Positions 17,230 to 26,352 of a stretch of DNA of 64,000 nucleotides are shown piece after piece. This DNA comes from Limosilactobacillus caviae (GTDB lineage Bacteria; Bacillota; Bacilli; Lactobacillales; Lactobacillaceae). A model generated the notes under the pieces. The model was not told the origin of the DNA. It was given only the letters and a program-made list of their open reading frames with translations, and made no database searches. How positions within the stretch are numbered: the stretch's first letter is position 1; each line of letters opens with the position of its first letter. Location of the stretch: NCBI RefSeq assembly GCF_014635905.1, contig NZ_BMDS01000004.1:62001-126000 (forward strand), written 5' to 3'. The translations under genes were made by a program, and so were the position numbers.

Positions 17230-17250
17230 GGTAATAGGTTTTATATTACC
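17230..17250 (+). terminator. weak hairpin after hydrolase gene
   Basis: GGTAATA and TATTACC form a seven-base stem with a seven-base loop. The T tract that follows is short, so termination would be incomplete. Confidence 0.35.
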
Positions 17251-17262
17251 GCCTATTTTCAC

Positions 17263-17280
17263 GAACATTATTTTGTGTTC
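17263..17280 (+). promoter_or_regulatory. dyad upstream of the LysR gene
   Basis: GAACA and TGTTC are separated by eight bases, about 57 bases before the LysR start codon. Spacing and position are plausible for an autoregulatory LysR-type operator, but no binding data are implied. Confidence 0.3.
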
Positions 17281-17336
17281 ATTCATAAGTTGACGTAATA
17301 TAAAGATGTTATTTAAATACAGAAAGGGTAAAGACG

Positions 17337-18224
17337 ATGAACACTCGAGATTTACAATACTTTGTTATGTTAGTTAAATTAAAAAATTATACTCAAGTAG
17401 CAAAGTACTTTAATGTTTCCCAACCCAGCATTACCCAAGCAATTCGTCGGCTTGAACAAGAATTTGACACGAATTTGGTGCGCAAAGATCGGGTTCATCG
17501 GGATGAAATGATTACTCGAAGCGGTCAGCTACTATATAAAAAAGCAATTGCCATCAATAAGAAAATTGATATTGCTCATCAAGAAATTGCTCGTGCGGAT
17601 CAACAACAAATAAAATTCGGCCTGCCGCCAATAATCGGTAAAATGTATATTTCGCATATTATTGGGAATCTTTCAAAACAGCTTTTGCAACGGTTCAAAA
17701 TAGTTTCTGTTGGTTCGCATGATTTGTTGGCTGAATTACAAGCAGGGAAAATTGATATCGCAATGCTAGGATCAATTGCGCCGATCAATCAAGCAGGAGT
17801 TTTTGCCCAACTAATAACAACCAGACCATTTAGTATAATTGTGAGCGAACAGCACCCGCTTGCTAAGAAAAAGTCAGTTAGTTTTCGTGATTTAACTGAT
17901 GAGCTGTTTATTAACTATGACCAGCAATATGTACATAAGGCCGCCTTTCAAGCCTATTCTACTTATGCCCAAATCAATCCGCGAACAGCTGTTTATAAGG
18001 TTCCTAATATTTCCTGGATTAAAGAACTAGTTCGCCAAAATAAGGGAATTAGTTTAATGGTGAAGGATGCAGTGAAAGACGAACCGGGAATTGTTGCCCT
18101 AGATATTGAAGATCCAATTCCAGAAAAATTTTATATTTCAATTGCCACTCGCGAAGACTATATTTTAAGTAAGGATGAGCAACAGTTAATTTCACAGTTA
18201 GAAGAAATTACACCGACTGCTTGA
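17337..18224 (+). CDS. LysR family transcriptional regulator, MleR-like
   Basis: A 295-residue LysR-type regulator. The helix-turn-helix is in residues 1-60 ('MNTRDLQYFVMLVKLKNYTQ' then 'VSQPSITQAIRRLEQEF'). The remainder is the periplasmic-binding-like effector domain. The N-terminus closely resembles MleR, the malolactic regulator of lactic acid bacteria, and it sits at the end of the organic-acid region, so malate or a related acid is a reasonable guess for effector. AAAGG precedes the ATG. Its targets could be the exchanger/fumarase genes, the cit genes, or neither. Confidence 0.82.
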   Translation: MNTRDLQYFVMLVKLKNYTQVAKYFNVSQPSITQAIRRLEQEFDTNLVRKDRVHRDEMITRSGQLLYKKAIAINKKIDIAHQEIARADQQQIKFGLPPIIGKMYISHIIGNLSKQLLQRFKIVSVGSHDLLAELQAGKIDIAMLGSIAPINQAGVFAQLITTRPFSIIVSEQHPLAKKKSVSFRDLTDELFINYDQQYVHKAAFQAYSTYAQINPRTAVYKVPNISWIKELVRQNKGISLMVKDAVKDEPGIVALDIEDPIPEKFYISIATREDYILSKDEQQLISQLEEITPTA

Positions 18225-18271
18225 CAAACGCCGTATAATTAAATAGTTAAGAGAATTGATGAAGGAGCTTG

Positions 18272-19645
18272 ATGATTTTGAGTAAGGATAAAGAGACGGC
18301 AACGGATACATTCGAGCCGGCTGAACATTTGTCGGAAAAACATCATATGGCGATTCCATGGCACGATTTTTTCACAAATGATAATTTTACCCCCGCATAT
18401 GAAGCAAACTTAGTAGAACGTGCAGCAATTGTCGGGCGAATTGGGTTAATGATGCTTTCGTATGGTACCGGGGCATGGCGGGTACGTGACTCGATGAATA
18501 CAGTCGCACGGACATTAAAGATGACTTGCTCTGTCGATATTGGGCTAGTTTCCCTTGAATATACCTGTATGGACGCGCATCATAGCTATACTCATGCGAT
18601 TTCTTTGCCAAGTACGAGTGTTAATACTACTAAACTTGCGCGAATGGAACGATTTATAAAAAAGTTTGATAAGCATGGAAGCGAGATGACAATTGGCGAA
18701 ATTCATGCTCAGCTAGAAGAAATTGCTCAATCTAAGGGAAACTATGCTCCTTATCAAGTGGGATTAGCGGCAGCCCTTGCATGTAGTGCGTTCGTTTTTT
18801 TGCTCGGCGGCGGTCCTGTGGAAATGTTTTGTAGTTTTATTGGGGCTGGATTAGGTAATTATGTTCGGCGGAAGTTAATTGATCGGCATATTACTCTATT
18901 TGCCTGTGTTGCCGTTGCGGTAGCAGTTGCATGTCTTTCATATTTGCTTGCCTTAAGTTTAATGCAGTTAGCCTTCAACGTTAGCTCGCGGCACGAAGCA
19001 GGGTATATTGGTGCAATGTTATTTATCATTCCTGGATTCCCGTTCATTACTAGCGGGCTAGATATTTCTAAACTTGATATGCGGTCTGGACTTGAGCGAA
19101 TGATGTATGCCGTAGCAATTATAACCGTTGCTACATTAGTCGGGTGGATTGTAGCATTGATGGTTAATTTGCGGCCGGAAAACTTTGCTGTTCTTCCACT
19201 CTCAGCAGTAACAATGTTCTTGTTGCGGTTACCGGCAAGTTTTTGTGGTGTCTTCGGCTTCTCAATTATGTTTAATAGCACGCCTAAAATGGCGGCAATT
19301 GCGGGACTTATTGGTGCGGTTGCTAATACATTAAGGCTGGAACTAACAGACTTAACAGGGATTCCGGCAGGAGCCGCAGCATTTATCGGCGCATTTGTCG
19401 CTGGTCTGTTAGCATCAATTGTTAAACGGAAGATCCAATACCCACAAATTTCGATCACCGTCCCATCGATTGTTATCATGGTTCCGGGACTATATATGTA
19501 TCGAGCAATGTATAATATTGGACTAACTTCAATTAGTGTGGGAACATTATGGATGACAAAAGCCTTATTAATTGTCGTGTTCTTGCCATTAGGATTAATT
19601 GCGGCACGTATTCTTACCGATTCTAAATGGCGGCATAATGGATAG
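18272..19645 (+). CDS. threonine/serine exporter family protein, fused two-domain form
   Basis: A 457-residue membrane protein of the ThrE type. Residues ~55-190 form the soluble N-terminal domain with the first helices ('VERAAIVGRIGLMMLSYGTG', 'TCSVDIGLVSLEYT'). The rest holds about ten membrane segments of the ThrE and ThrE_2 halves. Characterised relatives export threonine and serine by proton motive force. Three starts are possible after GAAGGAG: TTG 18269, ATG 18272, TTG 18278; ATG is chosen. A split version of the same system lies at 41765-43005. The DNA glycosylase gene follows by 15 bases. Confidence 0.85.
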   Translation: MILSKDKETATDTFEPAEHLSEKHHMAIPWHDFFTNDNFTPAYEANLVERAAIVGRIGLMMLSYGTGAWRVRDSMNTVARTLKMTCSVDIGLVSLEYTCMDAHHSYTHAISLPSTSVNTTKLARMERFIKKFDKHGSEMTIGEIHAQLEEIAQSKGNYAPYQVGLAAALACSAFVFLLGGGPVEMFCSFIGAGLGNYVRRKLIDRHITLFACVAVAVAVACLSYLLALSLMQLAFNVSSRHEAGYIGAMLFIIPGFPFITSGLDISKLDMRSGLERMMYAVAIITVATLVGWIVALMVNLRPENFAVLPLSAVTMFLLRLPASFCGVFGFSIMFNSTPKMAAIAGLIGAVANTLRLELTDLTGIPAGAAAFIGAFVAGLLASIVKRKIQYPQISITVPSIVIMVPGLYMYRAMYNIGLTSISVGTLWMTKALLIVVFLPLGLIAARILTDSKWRHNG

Positions 19646-19660
19646 GAGATTGATAGTGGT

Positions 19661-20314
19661 ATGATTGCTGAATATCCACCACAATTGTTGGCAGAGGTAA
19701 AAGCGAAAACTGCAGATCGTCAGCTAACAGGTTTTACTCCTGGTCAAGGGCCAATTAACCCAGACCTAATGTTAGTAGGAGAGGCACCGGGACGTCATGA
19801 AGAAAAAGTAAATATTCCCTTTTCGGGCGCTTCTGGTCAAGAATTAATGGGTTTCATTAAATCGATTGGATACTCACGCTCAACAGTTTATATTACTAGT
19901 GTTGTTCGCCAGCGCCCTTATAGCATTAAGAAAGTTAAGGACAAAAAGACTGGTGAATTAATTGAAAAACACCCTAACAGAACGCCCACAAAAAAGGAAG
20001 TACTTGCATTTGCGCCACTGTTTGATTGGGAGCTGGCAACCGTCAAGCCGCGACTGATTGTGCCCCTCGGTAATACAGCACTTCAACGTTTGTTGGGTCG
20101 TAATGCTAATATTGGTGAACTTCATGGTCAATTGCTTCACCAGAAAATACAACAAGCTAATGCAAACCACGATGGATATCAAATGTCATCGACAAAGTAT
20201 TGGATCATGCCGATGTATCATCCAGCCGCAGTACTTTATGCACGACGATTGGAACCAACGATTAAAGATGATTGGCAAAAGTTAGGTCGAGAAATTAAAA
20301 CATTAAAAAAATAA
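19661..20314 (+). CDS. uracil-DNA glycosylase family protein
   Basis: A 217-residue protein of the uracil-DNA glycosylase superfamily, which excises uracil from DNA. Motif A is 'GEAPGRHEE' near residue 38 and motif B is 'YHPAAVLY' near the C-terminus, with 'VPLGNTALQRLLG' between them. The cysteines that bind iron-sulfur in family 4 enzymes are missing, so it is a cluster-free lactobacillar variant and activity is inferred. An insertion with basic residues at ~88-110 is unusual for the fold. GGAG precedes the ATG by about ten bases. Confidence 0.8.
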   Translation: MIAEYPPQLLAEVKAKTADRQLTGFTPGQGPINPDLMLVGEAPGRHEEKVNIPFSGASGQELMGFIKSIGYSRSTVYITSVVRQRPYSIKKVKDKKTGELIEKHPNRTPTKKEVLAFAPLFDWELATVKPRLIVPLGNTALQRLLGRNANIGELHGQLLHQKIQQANANHDGYQMSSTKYWIMPMYHPAAVLYARRLEPTIKDDWQKLGREIKTLKK

Positions 20315-20341
20315 CCAGTATACTTTTAGCGATAAAGGTCG

Positions 20342-20347
20342 TATAAT
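20342..20347 (+). promoter_or_regulatory. -10 element for the efflux leader
   Basis: TATAAT about 94 bases before the efflux gene start codon, with TATACT/TTTAGC-type sequence upstream as a weak -35. It predicts an RNA that begins just before the strong hairpin at 20367-20412. Confidence 0.5.
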
Positions 20348-20366
20348 GGAAAACAGTTTGTAATCG

Positions 20367-20412
20367 AAGAGGATGGGATAATGCACATTAAGGCTTTGTC
20401 CCATCCTCTTTA
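20367..20412 (+). terminator. strong hairpin in the leader of the efflux gene
   Basis: AAGAGGATGGGA and TCCCATCCTCTT form a perfect twelve-base stem with a 20-base loop, followed by only a short T stretch. It may terminate transcription from the glycosylase gene. Because a -10 lies upstream, it may also act as an attenuator for the efflux gene. Confidence 0.6.
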
Positions 20413-20440
20413 GTACGTAAAAATTAGGGGAGATGAGAAA

Positions 20441-21949
20441 GTGGAATTGCAACAACGGCGAACGATTGTTACAGGTGCGTTACTTCTATCAAATATTATG
20501 GCGGGGATGGACGGTACTATTGTTAACACGGCGCTGCCAGCTATTACCAGTGATTTACACGGCCTCCAATATATGGGATGGATTATTGCAACTTTCCTTT
20601 TAGGGATGGCAGTTGCTACGCCATTGTGGAGTAAATTTGGTGAGCATAAAGGAAATAAGCAAGCTTATATTACTGCAACTTCGATGTTTCTACTTGGTGC
20701 TATTTTTCAGGGCCTTGCTCCTAATATTTTATGGTTTATTATTGCCCGAACGATTATGGGAATCGGTGCCGGTGGAATGAACACCATTCCGTTTATTGTT
20801 TTTGCCGAATTATATGATAACTTGAAGAAACGTGCGCAAGTATTAGGAATTGCTAGTGCATGTTTTGGAACGGCATCGATTATCGGGCCGCTGCTAGGTG
20901 GCTGGATTGTTGATGCGTTAAGCTGGCACTGGGTATTTTACGTTAATGTTCCGATTGCGTTAATTGCGATTACCATCGTCAGTTTGTTCTACAAGAATGT
21001 GAAAAAGCAAGCTGCGGGAAAACCAGTGGATTACTTAGGAGCTACCCTATTGGTTATCAGTTTGGTAATGATCTTAGTTGCTGTTCAGCTGATTGGTTCA
21101 GCATCTGGATTAATCGTTGCAGCGTTATTGGTTATTGGAATGCTCCTCTTATTCTGGATGGCGAGAGTCGACAGTAAGGCAGTTGACCCCATTGTCCCCA
21201 GTCGTCTTTTTAAGAATCATGAATTAGTAGTTGATTTTACATTATTCGTAATTATCTGGGGATCATTTATTGCCTTTGTTACTTATATTCCAATGTGGGC
21301 ACAGGGAATATTAGGATTGAGCGCATTACTCGGGGGGATGACTCAGATTCCTGGAGCTGTGACTAATTTTATTGGTTCTGAACTTGTTCCTGTCCTTCAA
21401 GAACGCTGGGGTAAATACTGGATCGTTACTTGCGGGGCGGCGTCAATTTTTATTGCTTACGTCGGAATTATGATTGGCGGACAGGAATCACCATTTTGGC
21501 TGCTCTTACTGATGGGAGCGTTTGAAGGATTTGGCGTTGGTCTTGTTTTTAATATCCTGCAAATTAATGTTCAAACGGATGCGGAATTGCGTGATGTACC
21601 GATTGCAACGTCTTTGGGTTATCTTTTACGGATCCTTAGTCAAACCCTTATGTCTGCTGTTTATGGTGTTATTCTTAATCAAGAATTATTTCGGGGAGTT
21701 CAAGAACATCATGGGATTACGCTTAGGATGCTTAATAAATTGTCCAATGCGAAAACAGCTGATTCTTTACCGGGATCATTATTACCAATGATGAGGAAAA
21801 TTCTCTATACCGGTTATCGAGATATCATTATTGCGGCCGTTATTTTAATTGTTATTGCCTTGGTACTAGTCATTTCTTTAGCATGGCGAAATCATCGTCG
21901 CCAACAAACGGTAGCGCCTTTAAGTAATTTTAAGGAAACCAAGTCTTAA
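20441..21949 (+). CDS. MFS multidrug efflux permease, DHA2 (14-TM) family
   Basis: A 502-residue major facilitator protein with about 14 membrane segments. The N-terminal 'MAGMDGTIVNTALPAI' is motif D1 of the EmrB/QacA drug:proton antiporters. Motif A ('GKYWIV'-side variant) and motif C ('ACFGTASIIGPLLGGWIVD') are also present. It would be expected to export drugs or metabolites; substrates are unknown. The start is GTG 20441 with GGGGAG nine bases upstream. The esterase and DJ-1 genes follow on the same strand and may be co-transcribed. Confidence 0.88.
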   Translation: MELQQRRTIVTGALLLSNIMAGMDGTIVNTALPAITSDLHGLQYMGWIIATFLLGMAVATPLWSKFGEHKGNKQAYITATSMFLLGAIFQGLAPNILWFIIARTIMGIGAGGMNTIPFIVFAELYDNLKKRAQVLGIASACFGTASIIGPLLGGWIVDALSWHWVFYVNVPIALIAITIVSLFYKNVKKQAAGKPVDYLGATLLVISLVMILVAVQLIGSASGLIVAALLVIGMLLLFWMARVDSKAVDPIVPSRLFKNHELVVDFTLFVIIWGSFIAFVTYIPMWAQGILGLSALLGGMTQIPGAVTNFIGSELVPVLQERWGKYWIVTCGAASIFIAYVGIMIGGQESPFWLLLLMGAFEGFGVGLVFNILQINVQTDAELRDVPIATSLGYLLRILSQTLMSAVYGVILNQELFRGVQEHHGITLRMLNKLSNAKTADSLPGSLLPMMRKILYTGYRDIIIAAVILIVIALVLVISLAWRNHRRQQTVAPLSNFKETKS

Positions 21950-22000
21950 ATCATGATAGGATAGTAGTGAGATTTTTGTAAATGAGGAGAGGCAATTTCC

Positions 22001-22987
22001 GTGGAGAAGATGAAAAAGATTAATGCTCAAATTGCTAGCCGGTTAGCTGCTAATCTTGAAAATAGTTTACGCGAGTTACGGCGGTGCGGTGCGCATCGGT
22101 CGAATAAGGCGACTCTTGTCGAGATGGGTATTCAGTTAAGTGGATTTAAAAATGATTTAGCTGAAAATAATAAGTTTAATGCAATGATTAGCAACGCATG
22201 GATTGATAATGATGCCGATTATCAGCTTCCCGCGGTCTCACTGTCTGTCAATATTAAACGCCAGGAAAAAGAGGGATTGGTCACTTATATTTTAAATAAC
22301 CATGGTGAGAACCAGCCAGTGATTATGTATATTACTGGTGGTGCTTATGTTCAACGGCCTGATAAAACTCACTGGCAATATTTAAATCGATTAGCGGTAG
22401 AGAGTGGAGCGAAGGTCTATGTTCCGCTTTATTCGCTAATACCGCAAGCAACATATCGTCAAGCCTACCAGGAAATTGCTGCTTTATATAATGAGATTTA
22501 TAATTTGGTTCCTGCTAGTCAAATTACAATTATGGGTGATTCTGCTGGTGGTGGTTTGGCGACTGGTTTCTGTGAGTACCTTGGCAAAAAAGGGTTACCG
22601 CAACCTGGACATCTTATTTTATTTTCACCGTGGCTTGATCTTGATTTAGGTAACCCTCTTATTAGTAAATATGAGGAAAATGATGTTACACTAGCAGTGA
22701 GCGGTCTACGAAAAATCGGCACAATGTGGGCTGGAAACACTGACCATCGTGATTACCGGTTAAGTCCGTTATATGGAAACTTTGAGCAATTGCGCGATGT
22801 GATGATATTTGTTGGGACAAAAGAAATTTTGTATCCTGACACCGCGTTATTTGTTCAGAAGTTACGGGAAGCCGGAGTTGTGGTTAAATTTTGTGCTGGA
22901 CGCGGGCTATTCCACAGCTATCCCCTTTATCAAATTCCAGAATCTAAACTTGTAATGAAACAGGTAGTTGCGACAATTAATAATTAA
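22001..22987 (+). CDS. alpha/beta hydrolase, hormone-sensitive-lipase-like esterase
   Basis: A 328-residue esterase. The oxyanion-hole motif HGGG is altered to 'YITGGAYVQRP' (ITGG) near residue 110. The nucleophile elbow is 'MGDSAGGGLA', a typical GDSAGG of the HSL family. 'LSPLYG' and 'VGTKEILYPD' place the catalytic Asp, and a His follows in 'GLFHSYPL'. No signal peptide. The start is GTG, with GAGGAG eleven bases upstream. The substrate is unknown, probably a short-chain ester. It lies 12 bases before the DJ-1 gene. Confidence 0.82.
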   Translation: MEKMKKINAQIASRLAANLENSLRELRRCGAHRSNKATLVEMGIQLSGFKNDLAENNKFNAMISNAWIDNDADYQLPAVSLSVNIKRQEKEGLVTYILNNHGENQPVIMYITGGAYVQRPDKTHWQYLNRLAVESGAKVYVPLYSLIPQATYRQAYQEIAALYNEIYNLVPASQITIMGDSAGGGLATGFCEYLGKKGLPQPGHLILFSPWLDLDLGNPLISKYEENDVTLAVSGLRKIGTMWAGNTDHRDYRLSPLYGNFEQLRDVMIFVGTKEILYPDTALFVQKLREAGVVVKFCAGRGLFHSYPLYQIPESKLVMKQVVATINN

Positions 22988-22999
22988 TGAGGTGATATT

Positions 23000-23572
23000 T
23001 TGGCAAAAGTTGCTGTTATGTTTGCACCGGGTTGTGAAGAAGTTGAAGGATTAACGATTGTTGATGTTCTTAGACGAATGGGGATTGATACAACCATGGT
23101 TGGCTTAGAAGATATCCATGTGCCAGGTGACCATAATATTGAATTAACATGTGACGAGGTAATGGACGATAGCTTACTTGATTATGATGTAGTTGCATTC
23201 CCCGGTGGTCGTGGCGGTGCTCAGAAACTTCGTGATAATGACCAGTTGATGAAGTTAATGCAAAAGCGAAATGCAGAAAATAAGTGGGATGCTGCTATGT
23301 GTGCTGCGCCGATCGCATTAGCACGTTATGGCTTGCTTAATGACCATTGTTATACTTGCTTTCCAGGTATTAATGAGGAAATTGCTAAGGTCGCGCCAAC
23401 TGCAACGTTTAAAGAAGATATTACGGTTGTGGATAACGATGGGAAGATCATCACGAGCCGTGGTCCAGCCACTGCCTTAGCTTTTGCCTATCAAATTGCA
23501 GAAGTACTAGGTTATAATACTGATAAGATTAAGCATGAGATGCTTTATGATTATTTGATGGATCAAAAATAA
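23000..23572 (+). CDS. DJ-1/PfpI family protein
   Basis: A 190-residue DJ-1/ThiJ protein. The conserved acid is in 'FAPGCEEVEG' (Glu near residue 14). The nucleophile elbow reads 'DAAMCAAPIALA', with the reactive Cys near residue 100. 'SRGPATALAFAYQIAE' completes the family pattern. Relatives act as glyoxalase III, deglycase-like or stress chaperones, and the exact role cannot be read. The start is TTG, with GAGGTGA five bases upstream. Last gene before a strong hairpin. Confidence 0.88.
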   Translation: MAKVAVMFAPGCEEVEGLTIVDVLRRMGIDTTMVGLEDIHVPGDHNIELTCDEVMDDSLLDYDVVAFPGGRGGAQKLRDNDQLMKLMQKRNAENKWDAAMCAAPIALARYGLLNDHCYTCFPGINEEIAKVAPTATFKEDITVVDNDGKIITSRGPATALAFAYQIAEVLGYNTDKIKHEMLYDYLMDQK

Positions 23573-23613
23573 TAAATATAGGGGCTGTGATATAAGTCCC
23601 AAGTTACAAAATA

Positions 23614-23656
23614 GGCCTCTAGCGTTCGGTAAATTTGAACTCTAGAGGCCTTGATT
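23614..23656 (+). terminator. hairpin terminator after the DJ-1 gene, repeat-like
   Basis: GGCCTCTAG and CTAGAGGCC, with an inner GTTC/GAAC pair, followed by TTGATTTTGTTTTT. The core AGCGTTCGG...GAAC resembles the hairpin at 27431-27495. It may also terminate mprF on the minus strand. Confidence 0.75.
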
Positions 23657-23675
23657 TTGTTTTTACGAACCTTTT

Positions 23676-26261
23676 CTATTTAGCTATCCACCAGAAAATT
23701 GAACGGTGGTTTTGCTGATCAACACGTTGGTTAACAACGCTGACTAAAATCATCATTGTCGCAATAATTGAATTCTTTTTACGGAAGGCAGTATAGCGGG
23801 AGTACCAAGCTGTGGCATATTTATCTTTATATCGTCGCAATCCTTGGAAACCATACAAGTGATATCCGTATTCGTAAATAAAATGGGCAGCTTTTTCTTC
23901 AATAAAACTAAATTGATATTCTCCAACGTTAGAAAGGGGGGCCATTCCTAAATCAAAGTAAGTATATCCATTTTCTTGACCATATTGGAACATGCTGATA
24001 AAAATTTTATCCATAATTCCTGATGGTGCATCTTTACTATGACGCATGAGGTCAATTGTAAGAATTTCTTTACCACCTGTTGGCATGAAAGTCGCAAAAG
24101 CAACCATTTTCCCGTCTTTATTACGGACAACCCCCACTGGAGCTTGATTGATATAATACGAATCAAAGAAGCCAAGCGAGAATCCTTTTTCAACTTCATT
24201 ACCAAGCCAGCTATCTGAAACTTTTTTCATTTCTGCTAACTGGTCTTTACTAAATGGTGGTTCTTCTACAGAAAAAGTATATCCTTCGCGGTCAAATTTA
24301 TGCATTAAGGCTCGTTGTGATCGTTGACGCTTACCTGCAAGTGTAAAATCGGCAAGTTTGACTAACCCTGTTTCTCCAGTCTTAATAAAATCAAACCCAA
24401 ATTCATGTAGGAGCATGGTCATGTCGCTAGATACTTCATAAAATACTAATTGATAGCCATAATCATCTGCTTCTCTGACAAATTGCCGTAATGCCGGTCG
24501 CCAACTGGATTTGTCACCAACAGGGTCTCCCATGACTACTAACCGGTCATATTTGCGCCGATACATAAAGAATAGTTGATCATGATCAGCTACACTGTAG
24601 TAATAAATCGCTTTGTCTTTGAGGAAAGCAAGGTGACTAGTTTCGTTGCCACCATATTCTTTGATTACATTACGGACACGGTCAGCATTGAAGACAATTG
24701 GCATATTAAATGGATCTGTCCCGGCCATAAAGTAACGAAGAATAAAGAAAATTAGCAGGAGACCAAGAATTAGTCCGAATAGTCCAGACACCCAGATCTT
24801 TTCTCCAGGAAAGAAAAGAAAGTCGGGAATATGGTGCTTGCTTGAGTACTGGGGGGCGTTAATGACGCCGACAATCACGTATAAAATACAAGCACCGGCA
24901 AAAATAAGACTATCAATGGCAAACTTACCGATTGAATATTCCAGCTTTTTGCGGTAAAGGACGTGACGAGATAATAACACAAGAACTAGGACAATAATTA
25001 GGTAAATTGTTAGACTAAGCGTGCCAAGGTTCCAGATAGTATTTGCAATTCCAATCACTAATAAGATTAATGTTGGGAGATAAGCCTTTTTTACTTTTGA
25101 CTGTAATCCCCGAGCGCAGGCAAGCATTGCTAGTGCGAAAAGGACTGTTGTCAGTTGATGCAAGAAGAAGAACGTATAAGGATAGAGGCGTGCAATAATT
25201 TTATTCTGTGCGGTAATATCTGGAATTGATGCTGTGATTAGCATTAAAATACCAGAGACATACATAAATGTTGTAATTAAAAAGTAGGCGGTCTTCCGAA
25301 CCATCAATAACGGCAAGCCATCAAAGAACTGGTTGACTTGTGATGCAAGAGAATGTAGAAACATGATTCCAGCAATAAATAATGGGACAATATAGTAGAA
25401 AATACGGAATAATAATAACCAAATAACAGCGGTTGCCTGGGGAACGCCAAGCAATGACAGTTCAAGCATCATTAACAGGTCGAATGAGCCAAGCGCCCCG
25501 GGAATCATTGAAAGGACCCCTAAAACCTGTGCAACGACGTATAATGGTAATACACTAATTAAGTTATGACGAATCCCTAAGCACCAACCTACTAATAAGA
25601 AGAATAGGGCGACAAATAACCATTCACAGGTTGAACTGGCAACGAGGAAAGACCCTATTTTAGGGGTAACATCCTTAAATAATTTATTATTATGAATAAC
25701 AGTAAAATAGAAAACAATCGGGAAATAGAGCCCACCGCCAACAAGCCAAAGCGCATATTGGTTAAAATGTCCACCGTCATGAAATACAAACATAATGATT
25801 AACGCTACCCAGCAAAGAACAGATAAACCAGAAAGCAAAAAGACGGCAATCTTAGAGATAGCAAGAAGAATTTCCTTTTTCGTTGCGTTTTTTCGGTAGA
25901 AGTAAGCTCGTAATGTAGAGCCAAGAATTCCACCAAAACCGGCAACGTTAGTTAAAGTATTAGTTATCCAACCACATCTAATAATATATAATTTCTTAAA
26001 TTTCCCGGGTAATAAACGGGTGATTGCAAAGTCATAGCCTAGCATTGGAATAACGGCGATACATCCGGTAATTAGTAGGAAAATGATGTTTTCCCATGAA
26101 AGATTTGCTAATCCAACGCCAACTTCATGCCATTTGACTGTCTTAAAGAAACTACCAAGGGCAAGAATGACGAAGATTAAAACCGAGGTCACAAATACTA
26201 CTTTTATAAATTTTGAATATTTTGACCACCAGTTTAATAGGCGTTTGCCCAACTGTTGCAT
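23676..26261 (-). CDS. mprF: bifunctional phosphatidylglycerol lysyltransferase/flippase MprF
   Basis: An 861-residue membrane protein that adds lysine (or another amino acid) from tRNA to phosphatidylglycerol and flips the product outward, lowering negative surface charge and giving resistance to cationic peptides. The first ~540 residues hold about 14 hydrophobic segments (flippase half). The last ~320 form the cytoplasmic aminoacyltransferase (DUF2156-like), with 'VVMGDPVGDKSSW', 'LDLGMAPLSNV' near the end. Full family length. The start is ATG at 26261 with GGAGGAG seven bases upstream; an in-frame upstream ATG at 26297 lacks a site. It is monocistronic and convergent with the DJ-1 gene. 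Confidence 0.93.
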   Translation of the reverse strand: MQQLGKRLLNWWSKYSKFIKVVFVTSVLIFVILALGSFFKTVKWHEVGVGLANLSWENIIFLLITGCIAVIPMLGYDFAITRLLPGKFKKLYIIRCGWITNTLTNVAGFGGILGSTLRAYFYRKNATKKEILLAISKIAVFLLSGLSVLCWVALIIMFVFHDGGHFNQYALWLVGGGLYFPIVFYFTVIHNNKLFKDVTPKIGSFLVASSTCEWLFVALFFLLVGWCLGIRHNLISVLPLYVVAQVLGVLSMIPGALGSFDLLMMLELSLLGVPQATAVIWLLLFRIFYYIVPLFIAGIMFLHSLASQVNQFFDGLPLLMVRKTAYFLITTFMYVSGILMLITASIPDITAQNKIIARLYPYTFFFLHQLTTVLFALAMLACARGLQSKVKKAYLPTLILLVIGIANTIWNLGTLSLTIYLIIVLVLVLLSRHVLYRKKLEYSIGKFAIDSLIFAGACILYVIVGVINAPQYSSKHHIPDFLFFPGEKIWVSGLFGLILGLLLIFFILRYFMAGTDPFNMPIVFNADRVRNVIKEYGGNETSHLAFLKDKAIYYYSVADHDQLFFMYRRKYDRLVVMGDPVGDKSSWRPALRQFVREADDYGYQLVFYEVSSDMTMLLHEFGFDFIKTGETGLVKLADFTLAGKRQRSQRALMHKFDREGYTFSVEEPPFSKDQLAEMKKVSDSWLGNEVEKGFSLGFFDSYYINQAPVGVVRNKDGKMVAFATFMPTGGKEILTIDLMRHSKDAPSGIMDKIFISMFQYGQENGYTYFDLGMAPLSNVGEYQFSFIEEKAAHFIYEYGYHLYGFQGLRRYKDKYATAWYSRYTAFRKKNSIIATMMILVSVVNQRVDQQNHRSIFWWIAK

Positions 26262-26352
26262 TAAAAACTCCTCCTTAATAATAGCTAGTACTCTCATTAT
26301 AAACTATGGGTATACATTGGAAAAATAAAAAGTAAAATAATAAAAAAAGATG

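Noticed and set aside
18859-19479. 206-codon open frame on the minus strand inside the fused ThrE gene
   Set aside because: It is fully antisense to a well-supported membrane protein gene. Its composition (Ala/Ile/Thr-rich) is what reverse-complemented hydrophobic codons give, and it has no ribosome binding site.
20367-20412. T-box or other amino-acid leader upstream of the efflux gene
   Set aside because: There is no T-box bulge sequence and no specifier stem; only a simple hairpin is present.
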